This document shows, piece after piece, positions 8,715 to 17,454 of a stretch of 33,537 nucleotides of DNA. Origin of the DNA: Promethearchaeota archaeon (lineage in GTDB: Archaea; Asgardarchaeota; Lokiarchaeia; Sigyniarchaeales; SOKP01); NCBI GenBank assembly GCA_016839585.1, contig JAEOTZ010000060.1:1-33537 (forward strand), given 5' to 3'. The position numbers were made by a program, and so were the translations under genes. Under the pieces are notes generated by a model. That model had not been told where the DNA came from. It ran no database searches and worked only from the letters and a program-made list of their open reading frames with translations. The first letter of the stretch is position 1, and each line of letters begins with the position of its first letter.

Positions 8715-10112
8715 TTATTCTACTCCATCCCAACAATATGTACAGATCTTCTCTTTAGGTAATCCAATAGCTTTAACTAAGTCTTCAAGTCTCTGGTATT
8801 GTAAGGTTGTCAATTGTAATTTTTTACGAATTACATTAACCATAGCCTTATATTTATCAGATTCTGGATTGGTATATTCTGCTGGATCTTCAATGTTCCT
8901 ACCAATTAACTCTTTTATAGCCCATCGTCCAGCTAAATCCAATTCAGAGTGAGACCTAGAAAAATTAAGAAATTTGCAACTATACACAAGTGGAGGACAA
9001 GCCGGCCTCATATGGACTTCCTTGGCTCCAAATCCATATAATCTTTGAATTGTCTTTCGAAGTTGAGTTCCTCTTACAATAGAATCTTCACAAAATAGCA
9101 ATCGTTTTTCTTTTATCAGTTCTTTAATAGGGATAAGCTTCATTTTAGCAACTTCGTCTCTAATCTCTTGATCTTGAGGCATGAAGCTTCTTGGCCAAGT
9201 TGGAGTATATTTTACAAATGGGCGTGAGAATGGTATTTTTGCTTCACTTGCATAACCTAATCCATGCCCCGTTCCAGAATCAGGAATACCTGCCACAAGA
9301 TCAATTTCTATATTATCGTTTTTTGACAAGTATGACCCACATTTATAACGAACAACTTCTACATTAATACCCTCATAAGTAGATGCAGGATATCCATAAT
9401 ATACCCACAAAAAACCACAAATTTGTAGTTTATCGCCAGGTGTGATTTTCTGTTTTGGACCGTTTTCACTTATAAAAATAACTTCACCTGGTCCGAGATA
9501 TTTTGTTATTTCATACCCAAGATTCGGAAATGCACAAGTTTCCATAGTAATTGCATAAGATCCAGATTTCTTCCCTAAAATGAGAGGTGTTCTCCCTAGT
9601 TTATCTCTAGCAGCATAAATTCCTTCACTTGTTAATATAAGCATGGTACAAGAACCATCAATAATATCTTGAACTTTCTGAATCCCGTCTTCAAAGGTAA
9701 TACCTTGACTAATTATCGTTGCGACCATTTCTGTAGGGTTTATTTCCCCCCCATGCATCTCTGAGAAATGAGATCCATTTTTCAGTGCGTGTTCTGCTAA
9801 TTCCTTTAAATTATTTATTTTTCCTACCGTTGTAAGGGCAAATACACCTAAATGTGAATTTATTATCAAGGGTTGATCGTCATAATCACTGATTACCCCG
9901 ATACCTTTATTCCCGTGCATCTTCGTAATATCTTTTTCAAATTTCGACCGAAATTGAGATGTGGTGATATCTTTAATGAACCTTTGAAAACCACCTGCAT
10001 TCTTTACTGCCATACCGCCTCTCCTGGTTCCTAAATGTGAATGATAATCTGTCCCGTAAAAAAGATCTTCTAAACAATCAGTATTTGAAAAAACTCCGAA
10101 GAGACCTCCCAT
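8715..10112 (-). CDS. PurF paralogue lacking the catalytic N-terminal Cys
   Basis: A 465-residue PurF-like protein with the same two-domain order: an Ntn glutaminase-like domain, then a phosphoribosyltransferase domain with an intact PRPP loop (LLFCEDSIVRGTQL). The N-terminus reads MGGLFGVF, so Gly replaces the catalytic Cys of canonical MCGIFG, and no nearby Cys is in register. LGTRRGGMA replaces the usual QHRGQES segment. Glutamine hydrolysis by the normal mechanism should be impossible; the enzyme may use free ammonia, another amine, or be regulatory (inference). A Cys-less, MGG-starting family of this kind also occurs in some bacteria (from memory), so it is a real subfamily and not decay. 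Conserved Cys residues remain near the C-terminus. Confidence 0.85.
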   Translation of the reverse strand: MGGLFGVFSNTDCLEDLFYGTDYHSHLGTRRGGMAVKNAGGFQRFIKDITTSQFRSKFEKDITKMHGNKGIGVISDYDDQPLIINSHLGVFALTTVGKINNLKELAEHALKNGSHFSEMHGGEINPTEMVATIISQGITFEDGIQKVQDIIDGSCTMLILTSEGIYAARDKLGRTPLILGKKSGSYAITMETCAFPNLGYEITKYLGPGEVIFISENGPKQKITPGDKLQICGFLWVYYGYPASTYEGINVEVVRYKCGSYLSKNDNIEIDLVAGIPDSGTGHGLGYASEAKIPFSRPFVKYTPTWPRSFMPQDQEIRDEVAKMKLIPIKELIKEKRLLFCEDSIVRGTQLRKTIQRLYGFGAKEVHMRPACPPLVYSCKFLNFSRSHSELDLAGRWAIKELIGRNIEDPAEYTNPESDKYKAMVNVIRKKLQLTTLQYQRLEDLVKAIGLPKEKICTYCWDGVE

Positions 10113-10206
10113 AAAAATCCACTGTATTTTTAATTTGATTTAAAACTTTTAAATAAAACTATTAATACAATATGATTTGAAAAAACTAAGAGCTATTAAG
10201 AAAAAG

Positions 10207-12612
10207 TTAATTCTTCTTGAAGTATTGAAATAATCCACCAATTAATTGTCCAGTACTTATACCAGCATCACCTGGAGCCACTAGATCATGCTCTAAAAAT
10301 GTATATCCTGCTTGATTAACTACATTTTTAACTGTTTTTGAAAAAGAATAATTATAAGCTACTCCACCTGATAATCCGATTTTTTTAATATTATTTTCTT
10401 TTGCAATTTTAATAGCAATATTGGCAAAAATTTTACCAAATTCAATTTGAAATTTCGCAGCAATATCTTTTCTTTTATTTTTAGAATGTTCTAATAAATC
10501 TAATATATTTAAAACTAATTTTGATGTATTAATAATATAATTTCCATTTTGTCTATAAAATTCAACATTTAGTTTAATTTCCTTCGGATTTCCTCTCGAT
10601 GCTAATCCCTCAAGCCTCATTGCAGGTTCTCCCCTATATGTTTTAATATCCGATGCTCCTAATAAATATGATATTACATCAAATATTCTACCAGTTGAAC
10701 TTGTTAAAGGAATATTTTCTGAAGAAAATTTAGTTTTTCCCATTTCAAATTGTGATAATAAAGCATTCAGTTCAGTTTCCTTATATTCTAAATCATCTGC
10801 TAAGCCTAATTTTTTAAAAATCTTTTGTGCTTCTTGGCTACCAAGATTATTAATTATAATTGAAGCAGCCATTCGAGCAGGATATTTAGTACATCGATCT
10901 CCACCAATCATTGGTTGATATTCTAAATGACCTACTCGTTGATATTTATCATAAGAACATAACAAAATTTCTCCTCCCCAAACATTACCATCATCACCAT
11001 AACCAACACCATCTACACTGATTCCGACAATTTTTTCATCAATTTTTATATTATTTTCAACCATTAAGCTTAATACGTGAGCAAAGTGATGCTGAATTTG
11101 GTACAAATCGACGTTAAATTGCGAAGCGAGCTCATTCGCAAGTTTAGTAGTTATAAAAGCAGGATGTAAATCACACGTTATAAATTCAACTTCAGAATCT
11201 TTTATCTGTAATAGATTTTTCATATGAAGAAGTGAATTTCTTAAAAATTCATATGTTTCAAGGTGAGTTACATTTCCAATATGTTGAGTTGGAAAAATCC
11301 GATTTCTCCTTAAAATAGCTCCAGTAACAGCTAATTCAGGTCCTGTTGAAAGAGCTGCTGGTATTTCTACATTAAAAGGTAAGGGTAAATATTCGGGGAC
11401 ATAACCTCTAGATCTTCTTATTAATTTAACTTTATTATCGTGAATTCTTAAAACACTATCATCAGCTCGTTGAAAGATTGGTCTATTATGAAGAAGAAAT
11501 ACATCTGCAAGATTTTGAAGTTGATTAAAAATCATATCATTTTCAATACCCATTGGAATATTTGATTTATTGCCACTAGTATAAACTAATGGTTTCTCTC
11601 CGATATAATCAAATAACAAATGATGGATTCCTGAATAAGGAAACATAACACCTACATTATTTAAACCCGGAGCAACTTGTTTACTAATACTCGAATTATT
11701 AGAAGAATTTTTTCTCTCTAGTAGAACAATAGGTCGACGAAAAGAGGTCAAAATTTCTCGTTCTTTTTCTGAGATATAAAAGTCCTTTTCAATTAATCTA
11801 AAATTTGGCACCATTAAAGCAAACGGTTTGAATTTCCTTTCTCCTTTTCTTTTTCTAAGCTTTAGAATAATTTCATCATCATCTGCTAAACAAACTAAAT
11901 GAACACCACCTATACCTTTAACTGCTATAATTTCTCCATTATTAATCCTGTTTGATGTTTCTTTTAGAATTTCTTTTATGGAGGCTTGCTCGATTACATT
12001 ACCTGATATATTGTAAAGTTGATAATTTGGACCACATATAGAACAAGCATAAGTTTGAGCGTGAAATCTTCTATTATTGAAATCAGAATATTCTTGAATA
12101 CAGGACTCAGGTTCAGCTTTGTCACAGAAAGGGAAATTTATCATCGTTGTACGTTCTCTGTCATATGGTAACTCTTCTACAGTAGTAAATCGAGGGCCAC
12201 ATACTGCACATGCGATAAATGGATAATTATAATACTTTAATAAATTCTTATTTCTCATATCTTCTAAACAATTATTACAAATAGCGATATCAGGAGGAAG
12301 AGTTAAACTTATTCCTCGTCCTTGTTCACTTTTCTTAATTTCTAAATTACTAAATTTCTTTTTGAAATCTATTTCTTTTACTTTAAAATGCTCAATATAA
12401 GATATTTTGGGTTTATTATTTTTTACTTCTACAATAAAATTTTCAATACTTTTTGATTCACCTTGTAAGATTAATCGAACTCCTGCATTTCCTCGATTAA
12501 GAATATACCCTGTTAAATCGTTATTTCGTGCTATATTAAATAGGAAAGGTCTAAATCCTACCCCTTGAACAATTCCAGTAATCGTTATTTCTACTGTCCT
12601 AATATCATTCAA
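10207..12612 (-). CDS. hypF: Carbamoyltransferase HypF, [NiFe] hydrogenase maturation
   Basis: Uses carbamoyl phosphate and ATP to carbamoylate the C-terminal Cys of HypE, the first step in making the cyanide ligands of [NiFe] hydrogenase. The 801-residue protein shows all four expected domains in order: an acylphosphatase domain (GIVQGVGFRPFLFN), a Cys-rich zinc domain (CNNC, CAVCGPRF, FHAQTYACSICGP), a YrdC-like ATP-binding domain, and a C-terminal Kae1/TsaD-like domain with HHFAHVLSLM and GISVDGVGYGDDG. The zinc domain is odd at one point: the usual FPxCxxC pair is spaced C-x7-C (FCDKAEPESC) before the conserved EY...RRFHAQ block. It is monocistronic and near hypD and hypE. Confidence 0.95.
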   Translation of the reverse strand: MNDIRTVEITITGIVQGVGFRPFLFNIARNNDLTGYILNRGNAGVRLILQGESKSIENFIVEVKNNKPKISYIEHFKVKEIDFKKKFSNLEIKKSEQGRGISLTLPPDIAICNNCLEDMRNKNLLKYYNYPFIACAVCGPRFTTVEELPYDRERTTMINFPFCDKAEPESCIQEYSDFNNRRFHAQTYACSICGPNYQLYNISGNVIEQASIKEILKETSNRINNGEIIAVKGIGGVHLVCLADDDEIILKLRKRKGERKFKPFALMVPNFRLIEKDFYISEKEREILTSFRRPIVLLERKNSSNNSSISKQVAPGLNNVGVMFPYSGIHHLLFDYIGEKPLVYTSGNKSNIPMGIENDMIFNQLQNLADVFLLHNRPIFQRADDSVLRIHDNKVKLIRRSRGYVPEYLPLPFNVEIPAALSTGPELAVTGAILRRNRIFPTQHIGNVTHLETYEFLRNSLLHMKNLLQIKDSEVEFITCDLHPAFITTKLANELASQFNVDLYQIQHHFAHVLSLMVENNIKIDEKIVGISVDGVGYGDDGNVWGGEILLCSYDKYQRVGHLEYQPMIGGDRCTKYPARMAASIIINNLGSQEAQKIFKKLGLADDLEYKETELNALLSQFEMGKTKFSSENIPLTSSTGRIFDVISYLLGASDIKTYRGEPAMRLEGLASRGNPKEIKLNVEFYRQNGNYIINTSKLVLNILDLLEHSKNKRKDIAAKFQIEFGKIFANIAIKIAKENNIKKIGLSGGVAYNYSFSKTVKNVVNQAGYTFLEHDLVAPGDAGISTGQLIGGLFQYFKKN

Positions 12613-12750
12613 TTAGATATCTCAGATTTTAAAAAAATAATTTTAGGTTAAAATTAATTAATCATGCTTTTAAAAAAAAATCTAATATTATATTAGGAAA
12701 ATTATTAAAACGATTAGATTATTTTTTATTATCTATTACTCCTTAGAATT

Positions 12751-13632
12751 ATGATACAAATGAACTCGAAAGTAAATAAATGGGATGTTCCATATCATAA
12801 AGCCTTCTTTAAAACAAGCCATAATTCATATGAGCACTCAATTAGAGAACAATTAAACAAAGGAGTACGAGGGCTCGAATACGATATTCACGATGAAAAA
12901 ATTCAAGAATTGAACAATTTTGAGGTATATCATCTCCAGAATCATTACGACGTAATGCTTAATGTAGATGGAAACCCAAACGATTATTTATTTTCAAATT
13001 GGTTACAAATAATTAAAGAGTGGTCTAATGAACAAAATAATGAACACGCACCAATAACTCTCTTTATCGAATTAAAGGATAGCATTGTTGATTCAAACAA
13101 CAAGCCAGATGAGCTTTATGGAATTAAAAAATTTAATAACGTACTTGTTGAGTCACTCTCTCTGGATAAATTATATACATATAAAAATTTCAGACAAAAC
13201 AATTTTCAATGGCCAACAGTGAGAGAATTAAAAGGGCGAGTAATAATTGTTCTTACAAGTTATTGGGGAGGCTATTGGGCGTCAAGTGAGGGTGGGTTTG
13301 AATCTAGATTGAGATATCTAAAAAACTCTTTAGAAAGTAAGGATGATATTAGCTTCGTTTCATGGATAGAAGAAGATCATGGTGATGAGGTTCAATTTTT
13401 AAAAGATAAAACATATTTTTGGAAATGTAGCCTTGATTATAGTTTTAAAGAATATCAAAAAATAGCTATATCTCAGAAATTAACTAGAGTTGATTTTGAT
13501 AAAATTGTATTTGGAAGGCATGTAAAAACTTATTATTTAAAAAATTTTAAAGCAGGATATCGTTGTAATTTTCCAGTAACAGACTCTTGGGCTGATGAAA
13601 TGTATAATAAATCATTTCCATGGTCTATTTAG
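12751..13632 (+). CDS. PI-PLC-like phosphodiesterase
   Basis: A 293-residue member of the phosphatidylinositol-specific phospholipase C-like TIM-barrel superfamily. Signatures are FFKTSHNSY near the N-terminus (the first catalytic His), GVRGLEYDIHDE (the conserved Glu/Asp metal-site motif), YHLQNHYDVML (the second His region) and ITLFIELKD (an Asp/Glu strand), as in Ca2+-dependent PI-PLC-C1-type proteins. No signal peptide or transmembrane helix is seen, so it is probably cytoplasmic. Its substrate cannot be read from the sequence; archaeal inositol or glycerol phospholipids are possible. Its last 8 nt overlap the 3' end of hypD in convergent orientation. Confidence 0.75.
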   Translation: MIQMNSKVNKWDVPYHKAFFKTSHNSYEHSIREQLNKGVRGLEYDIHDEKIQELNNFEVYHLQNHYDVMLNVDGNPNDYLFSNWLQIIKEWSNEQNNEHAPITLFIELKDSIVDSNNKPDELYGIKKFNNVLVESLSLDKLYTYKNFRQNNFQWPTVRELKGRVIIVLTSYWGGYWASSEGGFESRLRYLKNSLESKDDISFVSWIEEDHGDEVQFLKDKTYFWKCSLDYSFKEYQKIAISQKLTRVDFDKIVFGRHVKTYYLKNFKAGYRCNFPVTDSWADEMYNKSFPWSI

Positions 13633-14737
13633 GATACTCCTCTTTATAATACTTAAAATAAATACTACATGTCCCTTCCATTGAAACCATACATGGTCCT
13701 ATTGGATTAATTGGAGTACATTCCTTTCTAAACAACTTACATTCATAAGGATATAATTTTCCTATCATAACTAAATGACATGAACATCCTGGAGGAATAT
13801 CTTGTGATTTTTCTATATCGATATCAAATTTCTTGTCCGTATCATATTCCGCATATTCTTTCTTGATTTTTAAACCGCCATCAAGAATACGTCCTATACC
13901 TCTCCAAGGTGAAGAAATCGATTCGAACACATTAGAAATAATTTCTTGTGCCTTTTTGTTCCCTTCTGGTTTTACAACTCGAGAGTATTCATTTAAAGTC
14001 TCATATCTTTTTTCTTTTTTTTGTTTTAAAAGCATTAAAATTGCTACCAATACATCATTCGGCTCAAAACCAGCAATTACATTAGGTACTCTATATGCAT
14101 CTGAGAATAATTTAAAAGGTTTTAAACCAATTATAGTCGAAACATGACCTGGTGATATAAATCCATCAATTTTCAATTGAGATTGAGAAATTAGAAGTTC
14201 TAATGCCGCAGGAATTAATTTATGGGCACAAATTACTGAAAAATTTGAAGGTGGCTTTGATTGAATCTCATATCCGATTAAAGGTACTGTAGTTTCAAAA
14301 CCAATTGCAAAAAAAATGACTTCTTTTTCAGGATTTTCTTTAGCTATTTTTATAGCATCGTGAGGACTATATACTATTCTTATATCTCCACCTTTTGCTT
14401 TTAACTCTGCTAAAGAAATGTTTGTTGCTGGAACCCGAATCATGTCCCCGAAAGTGGTAATTATTGTATCGTCTCTTTTTCCGAGCTCAATGGCTTTATC
14501 AATATCGGCTGCAGGACACACACAAACAGGGCACCCCGGACCAGATAATACCTCAAGTTCTTTAGGTAATAATGATCTTAGACCATACTTTGAAATCGTA
14601 TGTTCGTGTGTTCCACAAACATGCATTATTTTTATGGGTGTATTCAAATCTTTTATAATCCTATTGATGGACTTAACAATCTTTTCTGTAAATATCTTAC
14701 TTTTAAGCAATTCAGTTCCAGGGATTTCCATAATCAA
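13625..14737 (-). CDS. hypD: Hydrogenase maturation protein HypD
   Basis: HypD is a [4Fe-4S] scaffold that with HypC assembles the Fe(CN)2CO unit of [NiFe] hydrogenases. The 370-residue protein shows the family hallmarks: MHVCGTHEHTI (residues about 40-50), GPGCPVCVCP, and the C-terminal cluster-binding Cys region beginning PPGCSCHLVMIGKLYPYECK and continuing to the GPCMVSMEGTC segment. Two adjacent Met codons (14737 and 14731) could start it. It lies 31 nt downstream of hypE on the same strand, so hypE-hypD form an operon. Confidence 0.97.
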   Translation of the reverse strand: MIMEIPGTELLKSKIFTEKIVKSINRIIKDLNTPIKIMHVCGTHEHTISKYGLRSLLPKELEVLSGPGCPVCVCPAADIDKAIELGKRDDTIITTFGDMIRVPATNISLAELKAKGGDIRIVYSPHDAIKIAKENPEKEVIFFAIGFETTVPLIGYEIQSKPPSNFSVICAHKLIPAALELLISQSQLKIDGFISPGHVSTIIGLKPFKLFSDAYRVPNVIAGFEPNDVLVAILMLLKQKKEKRYETLNEYSRVVKPEGNKKAQEIISNVFESISSPWRGIGRILDGGLKIKKEYAEYDTDKKFDIDIEKSQDIPPGCSCHLVMIGKLYPYECKLFRKECTPINPIGPCMVSMEGTCSIYFKYYKEEYPK

Positions 14738-14768
14738 TATTTTTAGTTTAATAAAACTTTTTAATTTA

Positions 14769-15821
14769 TTAACAAATTCGAGGTATTAATTCTCCTAATG
14801 GCATATCTATAAATCGAGTACCTCCAACAATAGTTTTTAATAAAACTTGTTTAGGATTTTCACTTTTAACTTCACCAATAATCTCTGCACCCTTTCCAAT
14901 TTGAGTAGACTTTATTTTTTTTAATATTACCTCAGCGAATTGAGGATCAACTGATAAGAGAGCTCTTCCTTCGGAGGCTATATTGTATGGGTCTAAACCT
15001 AACATATCACATATTGCAGTTACTTGCTTTTTTATAGGAATTTTCTCTTCTTCAATATAGATTCCTACATTTGATTTTTTCGCCCAATCATTTAAATTTC
15101 CAGCAATTCCTCCCCTTGTAGGATCTTTCATTGCATGAATATAATTATTTTTTATTTCAAACCCTAGTATATTATTAATTTCTAAAAGGAAGCCTAAGTC
15201 AGATTTTAAATCTGTAGAAATATTCAAACCTTCACGACTAGCCATTAAAGCAGTACCATGGTCACCAATACTTCCAGTAATAATTATTTTGTCTCCAATT
15301 TTTAGTCCATTATCCAATATTTTTATTTGTTTATCTTTTATTCCAATTCCTGTGGTGGCCATAATTATTTCATTTAAACTTCCATTAGGCATAACTTTTG
15401 TATCTCCAGCAATAATTGCAATATTTGCTTCTTTTGCTTTTAAATTAAACGAATGTATAATTTTTTCTAAAGTATCAAATTTAAAACCTTCTTCTATAAT
15501 AATAACTGATGTAATGGCAATAGGTTCAGCACCCATCATTAATAAATCGTTAACTGTACCACAAACACTTAATGAACCTAAATCTCCTCCTGGAAAAAAT
15601 ATTGGATAAACAGTGTGCCCATCTGTAGTAATTACAATTTCTTGGTTATAATCTTTTAATGGAATCGTAGCACCATCATCCAATTCTTCAACACCTATAC
15701 CATTAGAAATTTTCTTAATAGCAATGTCTTTAATGATAAAATTAATGAGTTCTTCTTGTAAAAACCCACCTGCTCCGTGTGCTAAACGGATAATATTTGA
15801 GCTCTCTTTTTGACTACTCAT
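14769..15821 (-). CDS. hypE: Hydrogenase maturation protein HypE
   Basis: An AIR-synthase-like ATPase that dehydrates the thiocarbamate carried on its own C-terminal Cys to thiocyanate, delivering CN to HypC/D. The 350-residue protein has the N-terminal LAHGAGGFLQEELI, the GDTKVMP and MKDPTRGGIAGNLNDWA motifs, and ends exactly in the diagnostic P-R-I-C with the acceptor Cys as the last residue. It is the first gene of the hypE-hypD operon and divergent from the hydrogenase operon across a 302-nt region, which suggests shared control of structural and maturation genes. Confidence 0.97.
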   Translation of the reverse strand: MSSQKESSNIIRLAHGAGGFLQEELINFIIKDIAIKKISNGIGVEELDDGATIPLKDYNQEIVITTDGHTVYPIFFPGGDLGSLSVCGTVNDLLMMGAEPIAITSVIIIEEGFKFDTLEKIIHSFNLKAKEANIAIIAGDTKVMPNGSLNEIIMATTGIGIKDKQIKILDNGLKIGDKIIITGSIGDHGTALMASREGLNISTDLKSDLGFLLEINNILGFEIKNNYIHAMKDPTRGGIAGNLNDWAKKSNVGIYIEEEKIPIKKQVTAICDMLGLDPYNIASEGRALLSVDPQFAEVILKKIKSTQIGKGAEIIGEVKSENPKQVLLKTIVGGTRFIDMPLGELIPRIC

Positions 15822-16123
15822 AATAAAAAGAAAGAAAGGAAGGTTAAAAGAATTTAGATAATTTAATAATTAAATTATTTACAATACAATTATTGGTTAT
15901 AAGTCTTTTTCATATCAATAAAAAAAATCTGTCAAGGGTCAAAAGGAACTAAAGTTATTTTTCAATTTTGAATATTTATTCATATAGACATATAAAAGTA
16001 ATTTTTGAGAAATGAAAATGAATCAGAAGCTTTTAATAAAGTTATTAATACATTATTTCAACTAATTTTTTTTTAACAAATTAGCTAATTATTAAAATTA
16101 AATAACAAAAAAAATGAGAGAAA
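15822..16123. promoter_or_regulatory. Divergent intergenic region between hypE and the hydrogenase operon
   Basis: 302 nt with no gene, very AT-rich. It must hold the promoters for hypE-hypD (minus) and vhuGAU-hdrCB (plus). A perfect 12-bp palindrome AATTAGCTAATT sits at 16079-16090, about 34 nt before the vhuG ATG, where an operator or core promoter could lie. A seven-codon out-of-frame mini-ORF (16114-16134, M-R-E-N-G-S) overlaps the vhuG start. No TATA box can be singled out with confidence in this composition. Confidence 0.45.
16079..16090. repeat. 12-bp perfect palindrome upstream of vhuG
   Basis: AATTAGCTAATT is fully self-complementary and ends 33 nt before the hydrogenase start codon. 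It is a possible operator half-site pair, but short palindromes are frequent in AT-rich DNA. Confidence 0.3.
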
Positions 16124-17449
16124 ATGGCAGTTAAAGTAGCTTTTATGCAATGTTCAGATTGCTGGGGCTGCCACCAATCCCTATTGAATGCTCATTTGGG
16201 ATTATTACCGGTACTCCCAGCGCTTGATATTGTGTATTGGCCAGCTGTAGTCGATTTTAAGCACGACTCGTTGAAAGCAAGACCAGATGGTGATATATTA
16301 GTTGGTTTCGTAGAAGGTAGTTTAAGAACTAACGAAGATGTTGAGAACGCAAAATTAATGAGAGCAAAATGTCAACTCATTATATCATTTGGCAGTTGTT
16401 CATGTTATGGTAATGTACATGGCTTAGCTAACCAATGGGATATACAAAAAGTAATTAATAGGAAATTTGTTGAAACAGAGAGTATTACCAATGAATCTCC
16501 ACATGAACCTAAGGAACATATGCCTGGTTTCACAGAAAAGATTATGCCTTTAGATGAGGTTATTAAGGTTGATGCTTACATCGCAGGATGTCCACCTAAA
16601 CCAGAGGCAATTATCAGTTCTGTGGTTTTTCTATTAGGACAAAAACCACAACCTATGAACGATTTAGCATTCTGCAATGAATGTCCTTTAAATACCGAAG
16701 GATGTTTATTAGATAAAGGAGTAATGTGTTTTGGACCTATTACAAGTTCTGGATGTACATTAAAATGTACAAGCAATGGAGATCCATGTGTAGGTTGTTT
16801 TGGACCATCAAAAACCGTAGCATCAAGGGCAGAGAAATTAAATGGAATGGTAAAAAACCTAAGTACAATTTCTACAGGAAACAAGAAAAATTTATTTGAA
16901 TTTTTAACCTTGTTTTTAAACGTACCATTAATGGCGGGGTTTGATCTCGCAGGAGATGTCTTAAAGCAAATTAAAAAACGAGGTGCCCCTGAAAGTCCTT
17001 TAGCTAACCTTCCACCTACTACAGAAGATATTGCTTCGAGTATAATGGCATACTTAAGAGATAATAGAGATTTCACAGAAATTTCTAATGTTTGTGATAC
17101 ATGTCCGAGAATTATTGGTAGTAAATCACGAATGACTAAAGTGAAGAGAGATTATGAAGGTCTTCCAAATATGGATGATTGCTTAATTGAACAAGGATAC
17201 ATTTGTATGGGACCAGTCACTAAAGCTGGTTGCGGTGGTTTATGCCTTCGAGTTAACGCTCCTTGTAGCGGCTGCTATGGTCAAACTGAATGGGTTGCAG
17301 ATCAAGCAAGCAGATTTGCTGATGTTGTAATTAAAGGCTTTAATGTTGATGTATCTAAAGAAGAATTGCTAAGTCAGGTAAAAGATCATTTAGGAACTTT
17401 TCAAAAGTTTACTTTAGCATCAAATAGAAGTTATAAAGGAGGCGAATAA
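16124..17449 (+). CDS. vhuG: F420-non-reducing hydrogenase small subunit with duplicated Fe-S module
   Basis: Electron-transfer small subunit of a group 3c [NiFe] hydrogenase. Proximal-cluster ligands are clear: C13-W-G-C16 within FMQCSDCWGCHQSLL, FGSCSCYG (C92/C94) and AGCPPKP (C156). The usual Cys-rich medial/distal cluster region then appears twice. Module 1 starts at C184 (CNECP ... MCFGPITSSGC ... PCVGCFG) and module 2 at C324 (CDTCP ... ICMGPVTKAGC ... PCSGCYG). At 441 residues it is about 130 longer than typical MvhG/VhuG (around 300). Module 2 looks most like the ordinary C-terminus of the family, so module 1 plus the linker appear to be the insertion. It is the first gene of the operon; an AAGGAGG near its 3' end is the ribosome site for vhuA. 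Confidence 0.93.
   Translation: MAVKVAFMQCSDCWGCHQSLLNAHLGLLPVLPALDIVYWPAVVDFKHDSLKARPDGDILVGFVEGSLRTNEDVENAKLMRAKCQLIISFGSCSCYGNVHGLANQWDIQKVINRKFVETESITNESPHEPKEHMPGFTEKIMPLDEVIKVDAYIAGCPPKPEAIISSVVFLLGQKPQPMNDLAFCNECPLNTEGCLLDKGVMCFGPITSSGCTLKCTSNGDPCVGCFGPSKTVASRAEKLNGMVKNLSTISTGNKKNLFEFLTLFLNVPLMAGFDLAGDVLKQIKKRGAPESPLANLPPTTEDIASSIMAYLRDNRDFTEISNVCDTCPRIIGSKSRMTKVKRDYEGLPNMDDCLIEQGYICMGPVTKAGCGGLCLRVNAPCSGCYGQTEWVADQASRFADVVIKGFNVDVSKEELLSQVKDHLGTFQKFTLASNRSYKGGE
17436..17442 (+). promoter_or_regulatory. Shine-Dalgarno for vhuA inside the vhuG 3' end
   Basis: AAGGAGG, a strong anti-16S match, overlaps the last codons of vhuG and lies 12 nt before the vhuA ATG. It supports translational coupling within the operon. 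Confidence 0.6.
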
Positions 17450-17454
17450 AAAAA

